Shown here: in pieces, positions 8,752 to 17,361 of the stretch
Numbering within the stretch: the stretch's first letter is position 1
How the letters are laid out: each line of letters starts with the position of its first letter
DNA from: Limivivens sp934393555
GTDB taxonomy: Bacteria; Bacillota; Clostridia; Lachnospirales; Lachnospiraceae
Assembly (NCBI GenBank): GCA_934393555.1
Contig: CAKRQP010000002.1
Location: 11,659-75,658 of the forward strand
Length of the DNA stretch: 64,000 bases
Direction: 5' to 3'
Translations under genes and position numbers: made by a program
Notes under the pieces: generated by a model
Database searches by the model: none
Told to the model about the DNA's origin: nothing
What the model saw: only the letters and a program-made list of their open reading frames with translations

Positions 8752-9516
8752 TCAGTCATCTCCTCCCGGAACACGGTTCAGAAAGTTCTCGTATCCTTTT
8801 TCGTTGATCTCTTCTACCATCGAGCCGTCACCTGTGGCAACGATATGACCGTTTACCATGACATGCGTGTAATCCACATGGAGGGATTCCAGGATCCTCG
8901 TGCTGTGCGTGATGATCAGAAGGGCGCCTTCTCTGTCCTTCTGGTACTCTTCCACTCCCCTGGACACCAGGCGGACAGCATCCACATCCAGTCCGGAATC
9001 GGTCTCATCCAGGATTGCAAGGCTCGGACGGAGCATCATCAGCTGCAGGGTCTCGATCTTCTTTTTCTCACCACCGGAAAAGCCCACATTTAAACTTCTC
9101 TCCGCATAGGACTCATCCAGATCGAGAAATTCCAGATTCTTCTTCAGCTCTTTCTTGAAATCCCAGAGACGGACATAGCCGCCTTTTTTCTGCTGAAGAG
9201 CACTCCGGATAAAGTTGGAAACGGAAAGACCGGGAACCTCCAGAGGCTCCTGGAAGGAAAGGAACATGCCGTCCTTCGCCCGTCTGTCCGCACTCTCCGC
9301 TGTGATATCTTTTCCTTTAAATGAAATGCTTCCTTCCGTAATCTCATATTTGGGATTCCCCATGAGTACATAACCCAGGGTGGATTTACCGGCTCCGTTG
9401 GGACCCATGAGCACATGGGTCTCTCCTTTTCGCATCTCAAAATTTATATCATGGAGGATTTCTTTCTCCTCCACCCTTGCTGTCAGCTGACTGATCTTAA
9501 GAATTGGTTCTGACAT
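8752..9516 (-). CDS. sufC: SUF ATPase SufC
   Basis: 254-residue ABC-type ATPase without membrane domain. Walker A GPNGAGKST is at about 38-46, the signature FSGGEKK at 146-152 and Walker B LAILDE at 166-171, followed by the SufC-typical TDSGLDVDA. It drives conformational changes in SufBD during Fe-S assembly. First gene of the operon sufC-B-D-S-U; the ATG follows GGAGG at five bases. Transcription probably comes from the promoter at 9593-9621 under the palindromic operator next to it. Confidence 0.96.
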   Translation of the reverse strand: MSEPILKISQLTARVEEKEILHDINFEMRKGETHVLMGPNGAGKSTLGYVLMGNPKYEITEGSISFKGKDITAESADRRAKDGMFLSFQEPLEVPGLSVSNFIRSALQQKKGGYVRLWDFKKELKKNLEFLDLDESYAERSLNVGFSGGEKKKIETLQLMMLRPSLAILDETDSGLDVDAVRLVSRGVEEYQKDREGALLIITHSTRILESLHVDYTHVMVNGHIVATGDGSMVEEINEKGYENFLNRVPGGDD

Positions 9517-9559
9517 AACTTCCTCCGTTTCTGCCGTTGTTCTGTAACAGCTTTTGAAT

Positions 9560-9578
9560 ACCTAGTAAACCGATAGGT
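9560..9578. promoter_or_regulatory. Palindromic operator of the suf operon
   Basis: An inverted repeat, ACCTA-N9-TAGGT, lies a few bases downstream of the suf -10 box, where a bound repressor would block transcription. Position and shape fit an Rrf2/IscR-type Fe-S sensor, which is known to control suf operons; no such regulator gene is in the window, so the identity of the regulator is inferred. Confidence 0.55.
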
Positions 9579-9592
9579 TTTATTCGTCTGAT

Positions 9593-9621
9593 ATTATAAT
9601 GCGGTCTTTTCAATTATACAA
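9593..9621 (-). promoter_or_regulatory. Sigma-A promoter of the suf operon
   Basis: TTGTAT (9616-9621), 17 bases, TATAAT (9593-9598) on the minus strand, divergent from the promoter of the patatin-like gene. Confidence 0.75.
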
Positions 9622-9646
9622 GCCCTTTTTTTGAAAAAATACATGC

Positions 9647-9675
9647 TTGAGTTTGAAATTTTTCTGCGTTATGAT
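9647..9675 (+). promoter_or_regulatory. Sigma-A promoter of the patatin-like gene
   Basis: TTGAGT (9647-9652), 17 bases, TATGAT (9670-9675), about 70 bases before the ATG. Confidence 0.7.
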
Positions 9676-9746
9676 AAAGACTGTCCGGAGAAGCTTTCTC
9701 CGACTGTCTGACAAAACAACACACGCACAAATGAGGAGTGACTGCT

Positions 9747-10661
9747 ATGAGTAAAAACAAAAAAGTATTTTCCGGTCTGTCCCGTCTTCCAAAAGGTCTG
9801 GCATCGGACCAGCTGACCGAAGGCTGCATCGTTCTGGAGGGCGGCGCATTCCGTGGGCTTTATACCAGTGGAGTTCTGGATGCTCTCATGGAAGCAGGGA
9901 TCAATCTTTCCTGTACGGTAGGAGTTTCCGCCGGAGCCCTCAATGGCATGAATTACGTTTCCGGACAAATCGGCCGTTCCGGCCGTCTGAATCTGACCTA
10001 TCGCCACGACAGCCGCTATGTGGGTCTTAAGGCGATCCGCAAAAACCGCGGTGTCATCGGCTTTGATTTCATACTGAAAAATGTCAATAAAGAAGATCCC
10101 CTGAATGAAGAACGTTTCTTCCGCCCGGACAGTCGTTTTGTCGTGGTGGCAACAGACTGTATCACAGGCCGGCCCCGTTATTTTGAAAAAAGTGACAGGA
10201 AAACCATCTTTCAGGCCGTCCGTGCCTCTGCCTCTATGCCCTACGTCTCCAAAATGGTCATGATCAATGGCATTCCCTATCTGGACGGCGGCTGCAGTGA
10301 CAAAGTGCCCTTCCGCTGGCCTCTGGACCAGGGATATCAAAAGGTTCTGGTCATCCGCACCCGTCCTATGGATTACCGCAAAAAAGAAAAAAGTGACCAT
10401 TCCCTTACCGACCGCCTTTACCATGACTATCCGGACTTTGCCCGGGTTCTGGATGACAGCAACGCCAGTTATAACCGTCAGTGCAGTGAGATGATCGAGC
10501 TGGCCGCCGAAAAAAAGATCTACGTCATTGCTCCTTCCAGACCTGTGGATATCAGTCGTCTGGAAGGCGATATGGAGAAGCTTGGAAATCTGTATTTCCT
10601 CGGATATGAAGATACAAAAAAACAGCTTCCGGCAATCAGGGAATACCTTGGAATTCAGTAA
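9747..10661 (+). CDS. Patatin-like phospholipase family protein
   Basis: 304 residues, YjjU/RssA-like patatin protein. The oxyanion-hole motif GGAFRG is at 32-37, the nucleophile elbow GVSAG at 59-63 with Ser61, and the catalytic Asp in DGG at 180-182, so the Ser-Asp dyad is intact. There is no signal peptide or membrane segment, pointing to a cytosolic lipid acyl hydrolase; the natural lipid substrate is unknown. AGGAG lies eight bases before the chosen ATG; a GTG nine bases earlier is unlikely because it overlaps the ribosome binding site. It is a single-gene unit with its own promoter and terminator. Confidence 0.9.
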   Translation: MSKNKKVFSGLSRLPKGLASDQLTEGCIVLEGGAFRGLYTSGVLDALMEAGINLSCTVGVSAGALNGMNYVSGQIGRSGRLNLTYRHDSRYVGLKAIRKNRGVIGFDFILKNVNKEDPLNEERFFRPDSRFVVVATDCITGRPRYFEKSDRKTIFQAVRASASMPYVSKMVMINGIPYLDGGCSDKVPFRWPLDQGYQKVLVIRTRPMDYRKKEKSDHSLTDRLYHDYPDFARVLDDSNASYNRQCSEMIELAAEKKIYVIAPSRPVDISRLEGDMEKLGNLYFLGYEDTKKQLPAIREYLGIQ

Positions 10662-10682
10662 AAAACCTGTTTTCACAGAAAA

Positions 10683-10726
10683 ACGCCATCCGGTATGAGA
10701 TTTCTCCCGGCCGGATGGCGTTTTTT
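10683..10726 (+). terminator. Terminator between convergent genes
   Basis: An 11-pair stem, ACGCCATCCGG with CCGGATGGCGT, is followed by six T on the plus strand. On the minus strand it is followed by five T, so it can also serve the convergent metal ATPase gene. Confidence 0.9.
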
Positions 10727-10744
10727 CTCTTTGGAACGATTCGA

Positions 10745-12619
10745 TTATTGATCTTTATCAATCTTCAGTGCACGCATGGAGTTCAGGATCGCAATGACAG
10801 AAACTCCCACATCTGCAAAAACGGCCTCCCACATATTTGCCATACCGAAAGCTCCCAGGATCAGCACCAGCGCTTTGACTGCCAGTGCAAAGATAATATT
10901 CTGGCGGACAATACGGAGAGTCTTTCTGGAGATCTTCACGATGGAGGCGATCTTGGTGATATCGTCATCCATCAGGACCACATCTGCCGCCTCGATGGCT
11001 GCATCAGAGCCCATGCTTCCCATGGCAATACCGATATCGGCACGCCCAAGAACAGGAGCATCGTTGATACCGTCACCAACGAAAGCCAAACGCTCTTTGT
11101 CGCTCTCTTTTTTCAGGAGTTCTTCCACTTTTGCTACTTTGTCACCGGGAAGGAGCTCTGCATGTACTTCATCGATTCCGATCTCCTCTGCCACCTGCTC
11201 TGCCGCCTCTTTCCGGTCACCGGTAAGCATCACACAATGTTTGACACCAATTTTTTTCATGCTGGAGATCGCTTCTTTTGCTCCCTCTTTGATCCGGTCG
11301 GAAATCACGATCGAGCCGGCAAAACTGCCGTCCACAGCCACATAGATCACCGTACCGCGGCTCTTGCAGGATGTATAGGAAATACCCTGCTGCTTCATGA
11401 GTTTCCCGTTGCCGAGAAGAACTCTCTTTCCGTCCACAGCTACAGAAACGCCATGACCGGCCACTTCTTCCGCATCAGACACGCGGTTCATATCCAGCTC
11501 TTTTCCATAAGCCTCCCGGATGGAATTTGCGATCGGGTGATTGGAATAGCCTTCACCCAGCGCAGCCAGCTCCAGAAGCTCTGCCTCTGTGCCTTTTTCC
11601 GGATGGATCTCCGTCACACGGAACTCACCGCGGGTCAAAGTACCGGTCTTATCAAAAACGATGGTTGTCATCTCAGCTACTGCTTCCAGATAGTTGCTTC
11701 CCTTTACCAGAACGCCGACTTTGGATGCGGCTCCGATTCCTCCGAAGAAGCCCATCGGAACGGAGATCACAAGGGCACAGGGGCAGGAGATTACCAGGAA
11801 AATGCAGGCTCGCTGGATCCACTCTCCCCAGCCTCCGCCAAGGATCAGCGGCGGAAGAACTGCCAGGATCACAGCACCGATGGTAACGACCGGTGTATAG
11901 TATTTCGCGAATTTGGTGATGAAATTCTCAACTTTTGCTTTCTTGGAGCTTGCATTTTCTACCAGTTCCAGGATCTTGGCTACCGTGGAATCATCAAATT
12001 CCTTTGTCGTCCGTACCTTCAGCGTACCATTTCCGTTGACACAGCCACTGATGATCTCATCTCCGACAGCTGCTTTTCTCGGTACGGATTCTCCTGTAAG
12101 AGCTGCGGTATCAATGAGGGACTCTCCTTCCACTACCACACCGTCCAGAGGGATCCGCTCACCGGGTTTGATCACGATGATGGTCCCTACCTCTACATCA
12201 TCCGGATCGACCTGGACCAGTTTTCCTTCCGATTCGATATTGGCATATTCCGGACAGATATCCATCATGGCGGCAATGGACTGGCGGGATTTTCCTACGG
12301 CATAGCTCTGGAAGAGCTCACCCACCTGATAGAACAGCATCACGGCTACGGCCTCGGAAAATTCCCGCACACCGAAAGCGCCGATCGTGGCTACCATCAT
12401 CAGAAAATTCTCATCAAACACCTGACCATGGGAGATATTTTTTGCTGCCTTCAGGATAATGTCATAGCCGATGATCAGATACGGGATCAGATAGATGACA
12501 AAAAGGATCCACATATTGACATTCTCCAGCCTTCCGGTATGCTCCAGGATAAACAGGACGGCGAATATCACAAAGGTTACCAGAATACGTGATAATGTTT
12601 TCTTTTGCTTGTCGGTCAT
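10745..12619 (-). CDS. Heavy-metal exporting P1B-type ATPase (Zn/Cd/Pb type)
   Basis: 624 residues. Motifs in order: TGES at 175-178 (actuator), CPC at 279-281 in the metal-binding helix, phosphorylation motif DKTGTLTRG from 323, the P1B HP dipeptide at 361-362, and GDGINDAP at 515-522. The CPC motif and overall similarity place it with CadA/ZntA-type zinc/cadmium exporters, but exact metal choice is not provable here. The N-terminus starts directly with membrane helices; the usual HMA domain is missing and is encoded as a separate gene just upstream. The start follows GAAGGAAGG eight bases away. Confidence 0.93.
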   Translation of the reverse strand: MTDKQKKTLSRILVTFVIFAVLFILEHTGRLENVNMWILFVIYLIPYLIIGYDIILKAAKNISHGQVFDENFLMMVATIGAFGVREFSEAVAVMLFYQVGELFQSYAVGKSRQSIAAMMDICPEYANIESEGKLVQVDPDDVEVGTIIVIKPGERIPLDGVVVEGESLIDTAALTGESVPRKAAVGDEIISGCVNGNGTLKVRTTKEFDDSTVAKILELVENASSKKAKVENFITKFAKYYTPVVTIGAVILAVLPPLILGGGWGEWIQRACIFLVISCPCALVISVPMGFFGGIGAASKVGVLVKGSNYLEAVAEMTTIVFDKTGTLTRGEFRVTEIHPEKGTEAELLELAALGEGYSNHPIANSIREAYGKELDMNRVSDAEEVAGHGVSVAVDGKRVLLGNGKLMKQQGISYTSCKSRGTVIYVAVDGSFAGSIVISDRIKEGAKEAISSMKKIGVKHCVMLTGDRKEAAEQVAEEIGIDEVHAELLPGDKVAKVEELLKKESDKERLAFVGDGINDAPVLGRADIGIAMGSMGSDAAIEAADVVLMDDDITKIASIVKISRKTLRIVRQNIIFALAVKALVLILGAFGMANMWEAVFADVGVSVIAILNSMRALKIDKDQ

Positions 12620-12691
12620 TGTTTCAACCTTCCTTCCATTTATAATGATGCCAAAAACTTTCCGGTTATACCCTTTCAGCCCGGAAAGAAA

Positions 12692-12714
12692 GACCCGGGT
12701 CAGATGCCCGGGTC
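12692..12714 (-). terminator. Hairpin between HMA and ATPase genes
   Basis: GACCCGGG pairs with CCCGGGTC (eight pairs, seven-base loop), followed on the minus strand by TTTCTTT. It is weaker than the other terminators and could reduce ATPase expression relative to the small metallochaperone. Confidence 0.55.
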
Positions 12715-12725
12715 ACAGTACGGAA

Positions 12726-12944
12726 TCACATCAGGATCTTGCAGTCAGGCTCAACCTTGGCGCAGACAGCAACAACCTCTTTCATGATCTCATCGAATCT
12801 GCTGTCCTCGGCATCGATGGTCATCTTCTGCATCATGAAATTCACGCTTGCATCGTTGACACCGTCAAGTTTCTTGATCGCCTCTTCCATTTTTGCTGCA
12901 CAGTTTGCACAGTCCAGATCCTGTAATTTGAATTTTTTCTTCAT
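12726..12944 (-). CDS. Stand-alone HMA-domain metallochaperone
   Basis: A 72-residue protein that is a single heavy-metal-associated domain, with the metal-binding CxxC (C12 and C15, in DCANCAAK) and a second cysteine-containing segment near the end. The family binds soft metal ions and delivers them to P1B ATPases. The ATPase encoded 106 bases downstream lacks its own N-terminal HMA domain, so this looks like a split version of one transporter. The ATG follows GGAGG at eight bases. Expression is probably controlled by the ArsR-type operator at 12981-13000. Confidence 0.92.
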   Translation of the reverse strand: MKKKFKLQDLDCANCAAKMEEAIKKLDGVNDASVNFMMQKMTIDAEDSRFDEIMKEVVAVCAKVEPDCKILM

Positions 12945-12980
12945 GAGATATGCCTCCTCTTATTTACTTCTTCTTTTTTC

Positions 12981-13000
12981 ATATGAACAACTATTCATAT
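12981..13000. promoter_or_regulatory. ArsR/SmtB-type metal-sensor operator
   Basis: The sequence ATATGAACAACTATTCATAT is an inverted repeat (seven bases, six-base centre) closely matching the known operators of CzrA/SmtB/CadC regulators (TATGAA...TTCATA). It lies directly downstream of the -10 box of the HMA-ATPase operon. The regulator gene itself is not in this window. Confidence 0.75.
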
Positions 13001-13004
13001 ATTC

Positions 13005-13033
13005 ATAATATGCCCTTCCTGTAGATTTGTCAA
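13005..13033 (-). promoter_or_regulatory. Sigma-A promoter of the metal-export operon
   Basis: TTGACA (13028-13033), 17 bases, TATTAT (13005-13010) on the minus strand. Confidence 0.85.
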
Positions 13034-13070
13034 CAGGAAAATAAAGAAATACAACCTGTTTTTTTTGCAG

Positions 13071-13113
13071 AAAAAGCCCCGGTGCAGCAGTTCAGATCCT
13101 GCCGCACCGGGGC
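13071..13113 (-). terminator. Terminator of the pfl operon
   Basis: GCCCCGGTGC pairs with GCACCGGGGC (ten pairs), followed by five T on the minus strand, right after the pflA stop. Confidence 0.88.
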
Positions 13114-13128
13114 TCATTCTTACTGATT

Positions 13129-13866
13129 CTATTCTCTGATACCAAGGATGCGCTCGGCATTTTCCACCCGCTCTTTTGTGGGAGGCTTGATACCTTCCAG
13201 AGCGTATGGAATACCCAGAGTCTCCCATTTGAAAACCCCAAGAGTATGATAGGGCAGAACCTCTACCCGCTCCACATTCTTCAATGTACGGATAAAGTCA
13301 GCCAGCCGATGGAGATATGCATCGGTGTCATTTCTCTCCGGCACCAGTACATGACGGATCCAGACCGGCTTGCCCATCTCAGAGAGCACTTCTGCCATCC
13401 GGAGAATGTTTTTGTTGGTTCTTCCTGTCAGGATCCTGTGCTGCTCTTCGTCAATATGCTTGATGTCCAGCATTACAAGATCGGTGTACTTCATGAGCTC
13501 CTGCCACTTCTCAAACCAGCTTCCTTCCTCCGTAAAAGGAGCACCGCTGGTATCCAGAGTGGTATGGATGCCTTTTTCCTTCGCCTTTCTGAAAAGCTCT
13601 GTGAGAAAATCGATCTGCATCAGCGGTTCTCCGCCGCTGACGGTGATCCCTCCTTTGTTTCCCCAGTAACTGCGGTAGCGGAGTGCCTTTTCAAGAAGCT
13701 CATCCGCCCCGTAAAGGTCTCCCTTTTTCAACTCCCAGGTATCCGGATTGTGACAAAACTGACAGCGCATGGGACAGCCGCTTAAGAAGATCACATAACG
13801 GACTCCCGGACCGTCCACAGAGCCAAAGCTTTCCAGAGAATGAACATACCCTTTCTGGTTTTCCAT
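13129..13866 (-). CDS. pflA: Pyruvate formate-lyase activating enzyme
   Basis: 245 residues, radical SAM enzyme. The cluster-binding CxxxCxxC is C31, C35 and C38 in SGCPMRCQFCHNP, and GGEP follows in ISGGEP-like form (TVSGGEPLM). It uses S-adenosylmethionine and a 4Fe-4S cluster to place the glycyl radical on PflB. The ATG at 13866 is preceded by AGGTG at six bases; upstream in-frame codons run into pflB. The gene lies ten bases after pflB, the usual order. Confidence 0.95.
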   Translation of the reverse strand: MENQKGYVHSLESFGSVDGPGVRYVIFLSGCPMRCQFCHNPDTWELKKGDLYGADELLEKALRYRSYWGNKGGITVSGGEPLMQIDFLTELFRKAKEKGIHTTLDTSGAPFTEEGSWFEKWQELMKYTDLVMLDIKHIDEEQHRILTGRTNKNILRMAEVLSEMGKPVWIRHVLVPERNDTDAYLHRLADFIRTLKNVERVEVLPYHTLGVFKWETLGIPYALEGIKPPTKERVENAERILGIRE

Positions 13867-13876
13867 AGCTTTCACC

Positions 13877-16129
13877 TTACATTCTGTCGTGGCAGGTTCT
13901 TGCGATAACATCCAGCTGCTGCTCTCTGGTCAGGTCGATGAATTTTACAGCGTAACCGGATACACGGATGGTGAAGTTTGCATACTCCGGTTTCTCCGGA
14001 TGCTCCATTGCATCGATCAGCTTCTCGGTACCGAATACGTTTACATTCAGATGGTGAGCGCCCTGATTGAAGTAACCGTCCAGAACATGGGTCAGGTTGG
14101 TCACACGCTCTTCGTCATCATGGCCCAGTGCACCCGGATTGATGGTCTGCGTATTGGAGATACCATCCAGAGCCAGCTCATACGGCAGTTTTGCAACGGA
14201 GTTCAGGGAAGCCAGAAGACCGTTTTTCTCTGCTCCGTAAGAGGGGTTTGCTCCCGGAGAAAGCGGCTCGCCGGCTTTTCTTCCGTCCGGAAGGGAACCG
14301 GTTGCTTTTCCGTATACCACGTTAGAGGTAATGGTCAGAATAGAGGTCGTCGGCTCGGAATCACGGTAGGTGTGGCAGTATTTCAGCTTATCCATGAAAA
14401 CGGAAAGGATCTTCACTGCGATCTCATCTGCACGGTCATCGTCGTTTCCGTATTTCGGGAAATCACCGATGGTCTCATAATCTACGACTTTGCCGTTCTC
14501 ATCACGGATGGTTTTTACCTTTGCATACTTAATGGCACTTAAGGAGTCAACCACATGAGAGAAGCCTGCAATACCGGTAGCAAAGGTACGGCGTACATCA
14601 GTGTCGATGAGAGCCATCTCTGCTGCCTCATAGTAATATTTGTCATGCATGTAATGGATCATGTTCAGGGTTCCTACATACAGATGAGCCAGCCAGTCCA
14701 TCATAGCATCGTATTTCTCGATCACCTCATCATAATCCAGATATTCGGAAGTGATGGGCTGATATTTCGGTCCTACCTGCTCGCCGGTCTTCTCATCCAC
14801 ACCGCCGTTGATCGCGTAGAGAAGGCATTTTGCCAGGTTTGCACGGGCACCGAAGAACTGGATCTCTTTACCGGTCTGTGTTGCAGATACGCAGCAGCAG
14901 ATGGAGTAGTCATCACCCCATACCGGACGCATAACATCATCATTCTCATACTGGATGGAGCTGGTCTTCACAGAGATATAGGAAGCAAATCTCTTGAAGT
15001 TCTCCGGCAGATGAGAAGAATAGAGAACCGTCAGGTTCGGCTCCGGAGCCGGTCCCATATTTACCAGTGTATGCAGGAAACGGTAATCACTCTTGGTTAC
15101 CATGGAACGTCCGTCCATACCAAGACCTGCTACCTCCAGGGTTGCCCATACCGGGTCGCCGGAGAACAGCTGGTTGTAAGATTCCGGTCTTGCAAATTTT
15201 ACCATACGGAATTTCATTACCAGATGGTCGATAAGCTCCTGCGCCTCTTTCTCTGTCAGAGTTCCGTTCTTCAGATCTCTGTCGATATAGATGTCCAGGA
15301 AGGTGGAGATACGGCCAACGCTCATGGCTGCGCCGTTCTGAGTCTTGATTGCTGCCAGGTAACCAAAGTACAGCCACTGAGCTGCCTCTTTGGCATTTTT
15401 TGCCGGCTCGGAAATATCAAAGCCGTACGCAGCAGCCATTTCTTTCATTTCTTTGAGAGCTCTTACCTGCTCTGCGATCTCCTCACGAAGCTGGAAGTCT
15501 CCACGACGCATACCCTGACGGTTGGTATCATGGAAATCTCTCTGCTTTGCTTTGATCAGGTAATCGATTCCGTAAAGTGCAACTCTTCTGTAATCGCCTA
15601 CGATTCTTCCGCGTCCGTAGGTATCCGGAAGACCTGTCAGAATTTTATTATGACGGGCTTTCATCATTTCCGGTGTATAGATATCAAATACAGCCTGATT
15701 GTGAGTTTTGTGATATTTGGTGAAGATCTCGTGAAGCTTCGGGCTGGGTTTGTAGCCGTACATTTCACAGGATTTCTCCGCCATTTTGATTCCGCCGTAT
15801 GGCATGAATGCACGTTTCAGAGGCTTGTCGGTCTGAAGACCTACAACCTGCTCCAGCTCTTTCATGCTCTCGTCAATGTATGCCGGGCCATATGCTGTGA
15901 TACCGCTGACAACTTCTGTCTCCATATCAAGCACTCCGCCTTTGGCTCTCTCCTCCTTCTGCAATTCCTGCAATTTTCCCCACAGACGATTTGTTGAGTC
16001 CGTTGGTCCTTCCAGGAAGGACTCATCCCCATCATACGGGGTGTAGTTATTCTGGATAAAGTCGCGAACATTCACGCCCTCTTTCCACAGTCTTCCAGAA
16101 AAACCACTCCACTGTTCAAATTTTGTCAT
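13877..16129 (-). CDS. pflB: Formate C-acetyltransferase (pyruvate formate-lyase)
   Basis: 750 residues, full length. Adjacent active-site cysteines occur in DDYSICCCVSA (C411-C413), one more cysteine than the usual pair, and the radical glycine is G725 in IRVSGYAVKF near the C-terminus. It converts pyruvate and CoA to acetyl-CoA and formate in anaerobic sugar fermentation. The start at 16129 fits AAGGA eight bases upstream; the ATG three codons earlier touches the ribosome binding site and is unlikely. It is transcribed with pflA from the promoter at 16175-16203. Confidence 0.97.
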   Translation of the reverse strand: MTKFEQWSGFSGRLWKEGVNVRDFIQNNYTPYDGDESFLEGPTDSTNRLWGKLQELQKEERAKGGVLDMETEVVSGITAYGPAYIDESMKELEQVVGLQTDKPLKRAFMPYGGIKMAEKSCEMYGYKPSPKLHEIFTKYHKTHNQAVFDIYTPEMMKARHNKILTGLPDTYGRGRIVGDYRRVALYGIDYLIKAKQRDFHDTNRQGMRRGDFQLREEIAEQVRALKEMKEMAAAYGFDISEPAKNAKEAAQWLYFGYLAAIKTQNGAAMSVGRISTFLDIYIDRDLKNGTLTEKEAQELIDHLVMKFRMVKFARPESYNQLFSGDPVWATLEVAGLGMDGRSMVTKSDYRFLHTLVNMGPAPEPNLTVLYSSHLPENFKRFASYISVKTSSIQYENDDVMRPVWGDDYSICCCVSATQTGKEIQFFGARANLAKCLLYAINGGVDEKTGEQVGPKYQPITSEYLDYDEVIEKYDAMMDWLAHLYVGTLNMIHYMHDKYYYEAAEMALIDTDVRRTFATGIAGFSHVVDSLSAIKYAKVKTIRDENGKVVDYETIGDFPKYGNDDDRADEIAVKILSVFMDKLKYCHTYRDSEPTTSILTITSNVVYGKATGSLPDGRKAGEPLSPGANPSYGAEKNGLLASLNSVAKLPYELALDGISNTQTINPGALGHDDEERVTNLTHVLDGYFNQGAHHLNVNVFGTEKLIDAMEHPEKPEYANFTIRVSGYAVKFIDLTREQQLDVIARTCHDRM

Positions 16130-16174
16130 AACAGCCATCCTTTCGTTTTTGCATTTGTTGTTGAGTACGCGCTT

Positions 16175-16203
16175 ACTATAACAAATGAAAGATTTTTCTG
16201 CAA
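16175..16203 (-). promoter_or_regulatory. Sigma-A promoter of pflBA
   Basis: TTGCAG (16198-16203), 17 bases, TATAGT (16175-16180) on the minus strand. I do not see a clear Rex site. Confidence 0.72.
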
Positions 16204-16242
16204 CAAATTATTAAAAAAAGAACATAAGATTCAAAAAAGGAT

Positions 16243-16285
16243 AAAAAAACCCCACTGCATCTGTTTTTCAGAATGCAGCGGGGTT
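16243..16285 (-). terminator. Terminator of purC
   Basis: On the minus strand AACCCCGCTGCAT pairs with ATGCAGTGGGGTT (one G-U pair) and is followed by TTTTT, directly downstream of purC. Confidence 0.88.
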
Positions 16286-16299
16286 CTCATCCGTTCTTT

Positions 16300-17175
16300 T
16301 TATGCGAGCTTCTCTCCGGTAAGCATCTCATAGCCCTGAAGATATTTCTCAATGGTCTTGTCCACGATCTCCTGGGGCAGTGTCCAGTTGTTGTCCGGAT
16401 TGGCCTTCAGCCAGTCGCGGGCAAACTGCTTGTCAAAGGAAGGCTGACCGTGACCCGGCTCATAACCGTCTGCCGGCCAGAAGCGGGAGCTGTCCGGAGT
16501 CAGCATCTCATCGCCGATGGTAATGTTTCCATTCTCATCCAGACCAAACTCAAATTTGGTATCGGCAATGATGATACCTTTGCTCAGTGCGTACTCGGCA
16601 CATTTTTTATAAAGAGCAATGGTATAATCCTTCAGCTTCTCAGCATACTCTTTTCCTTTGCCCGGATAGTACTTTTCCAGATGATCAATGCTCTGCTCAT
16701 AGGAAATGTTCTCATCGTGATCACCGATCTCCGCTTTCGTGGAGGGGGTGTAGATCGGCTCCGGCAGTTTGTCGGATTCTTTCAGACCTTCCGGCAGACG
16801 GATCCCGCAGACGGTTCTGTTCTCCTTGTAGCTGGCCCAGCCGCTTCCTGTAATGTAGCCGCGAACGATACATTCCAGAGGAAGCATTTCCAGTTTCCGG
16901 CACATCATGCTGTTGCCGTCAAATTTCTCCTGCTGGAAGAATTCCGGCATATCCTTGACATCCGTGGAAATCATATGATTCGGAAGGATGTCTTCGGTCA
17001 TATTGAACCAGAATTTTGACATCTGAGTAAGCACGGTTCCCTTCTTGGTCACCACATTGTTCAGAATCACATCGAAGCAGCTGATACGGTCAGTAGCAAC
17101 CATGATCAGGCTGTCTCCATTGTCATAAATCTCACGTACCTTACCTTCTTTGATCGGTTTCATTTCCTGCATGCT
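16300..17175 (-). CDS. purC: SAICAR synthetase
   Basis: 291 residues. Motifs include GKVREIYD at the N-terminus, ATDRISCFDVI, the substrate-binding ECIVRGYITGSGW and the segment FEFGLDENGNITIGDEMLTPDSSRFW. It joins aspartate to CAIR in de novo purine synthesis. Its length (about 290 rather than 235-240) and sequence resemble the longer, ADE1-like branch. The ATG at 17175 follows AGGTG at seven bases; a start four codons earlier lacks such a site. It appears monocistronic. Confidence 0.94.
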   Translation of the reverse strand, partial: SMQEMKPIKEGKVREIYDNGDSLIMVATDRISCFDVILNNVVTKKGTVLTQMSKFWFNMTEDILPNHMISTDVKDMPEFFQQEKFDGNSMMCRKLEMLPLECIVRGYITGSGWASYKENRTVCGIRLPEGLKESDKLPEPIYTPSTKAEIGDHDENISYEQSIDHLEKYYPGKGKEYAEKLKDYTIALYKKCAEYALSKGIIIADTKFEFGLDENGNITIGDEMLTPDSSRFWPADGYEPGHGQPSFDKQFARDWLKANPDNNWTLPQEIVDKTIEKYLQGYEMLTGEKLA

Positions 17176-17233
17176 TTTACACCTCATCTGTTATGATATG
17201 TTGAATCCAAAAGTTTTTGCTCTCAACTGTTTT

Positions 17234-17262
17234 ACCGTACCACCACCGTGTAGTCTTGTCAA
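17234..17262 (-). promoter_or_regulatory. Possible promoter of purC
   Basis: TTGACA (17257-17262), 17 bases, TACGGT (17234-17239). The -35 is perfect, the -10 poor. Confidence 0.42.
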
Positions 17263-17311
17263 GAAGTTTCTCTCATATCTTTCCTCCGCCTCTATATGAA
17301 ATGCGGGAAGA

Positions 17312-17351
17312 AAAAGGAAAAGACCTGTGAGAAACGATCCTCTCACAGGCC
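17312..17351 (-). terminator. Terminator of the tRNA-Met gene
   Basis: GGCCTGTGAGA pairs with TCTCACAGGTC, followed by TTTTCCTTTTT on the minus strand, just after the tRNA 3' end. Confidence 0.85.
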
Positions 17352-17361
17352 TTCGATGCAG

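Noticed and set aside
10715..12592. Long plus-strand ORF (625 codons) opposite the metal ATPase
   Set aside because: It mirrors the ATPase gene in another frame, has His/Cys/Arg-rich low-quality composition, no ribosome binding site and no recognisable domain.
14555..15997. Plus-strand ORF of 480 codons opposite pflB
   Set aside because: It lies entirely within pflB, whose motifs and start are clear; the translation looks like a shadow.
16198..16220. Possible Rex (NADH-sensing) site upstream of pflB
   Set aside because: Only half of the TTGTTAA...TTAACAA pattern is present (TTGTT near AATAAT).
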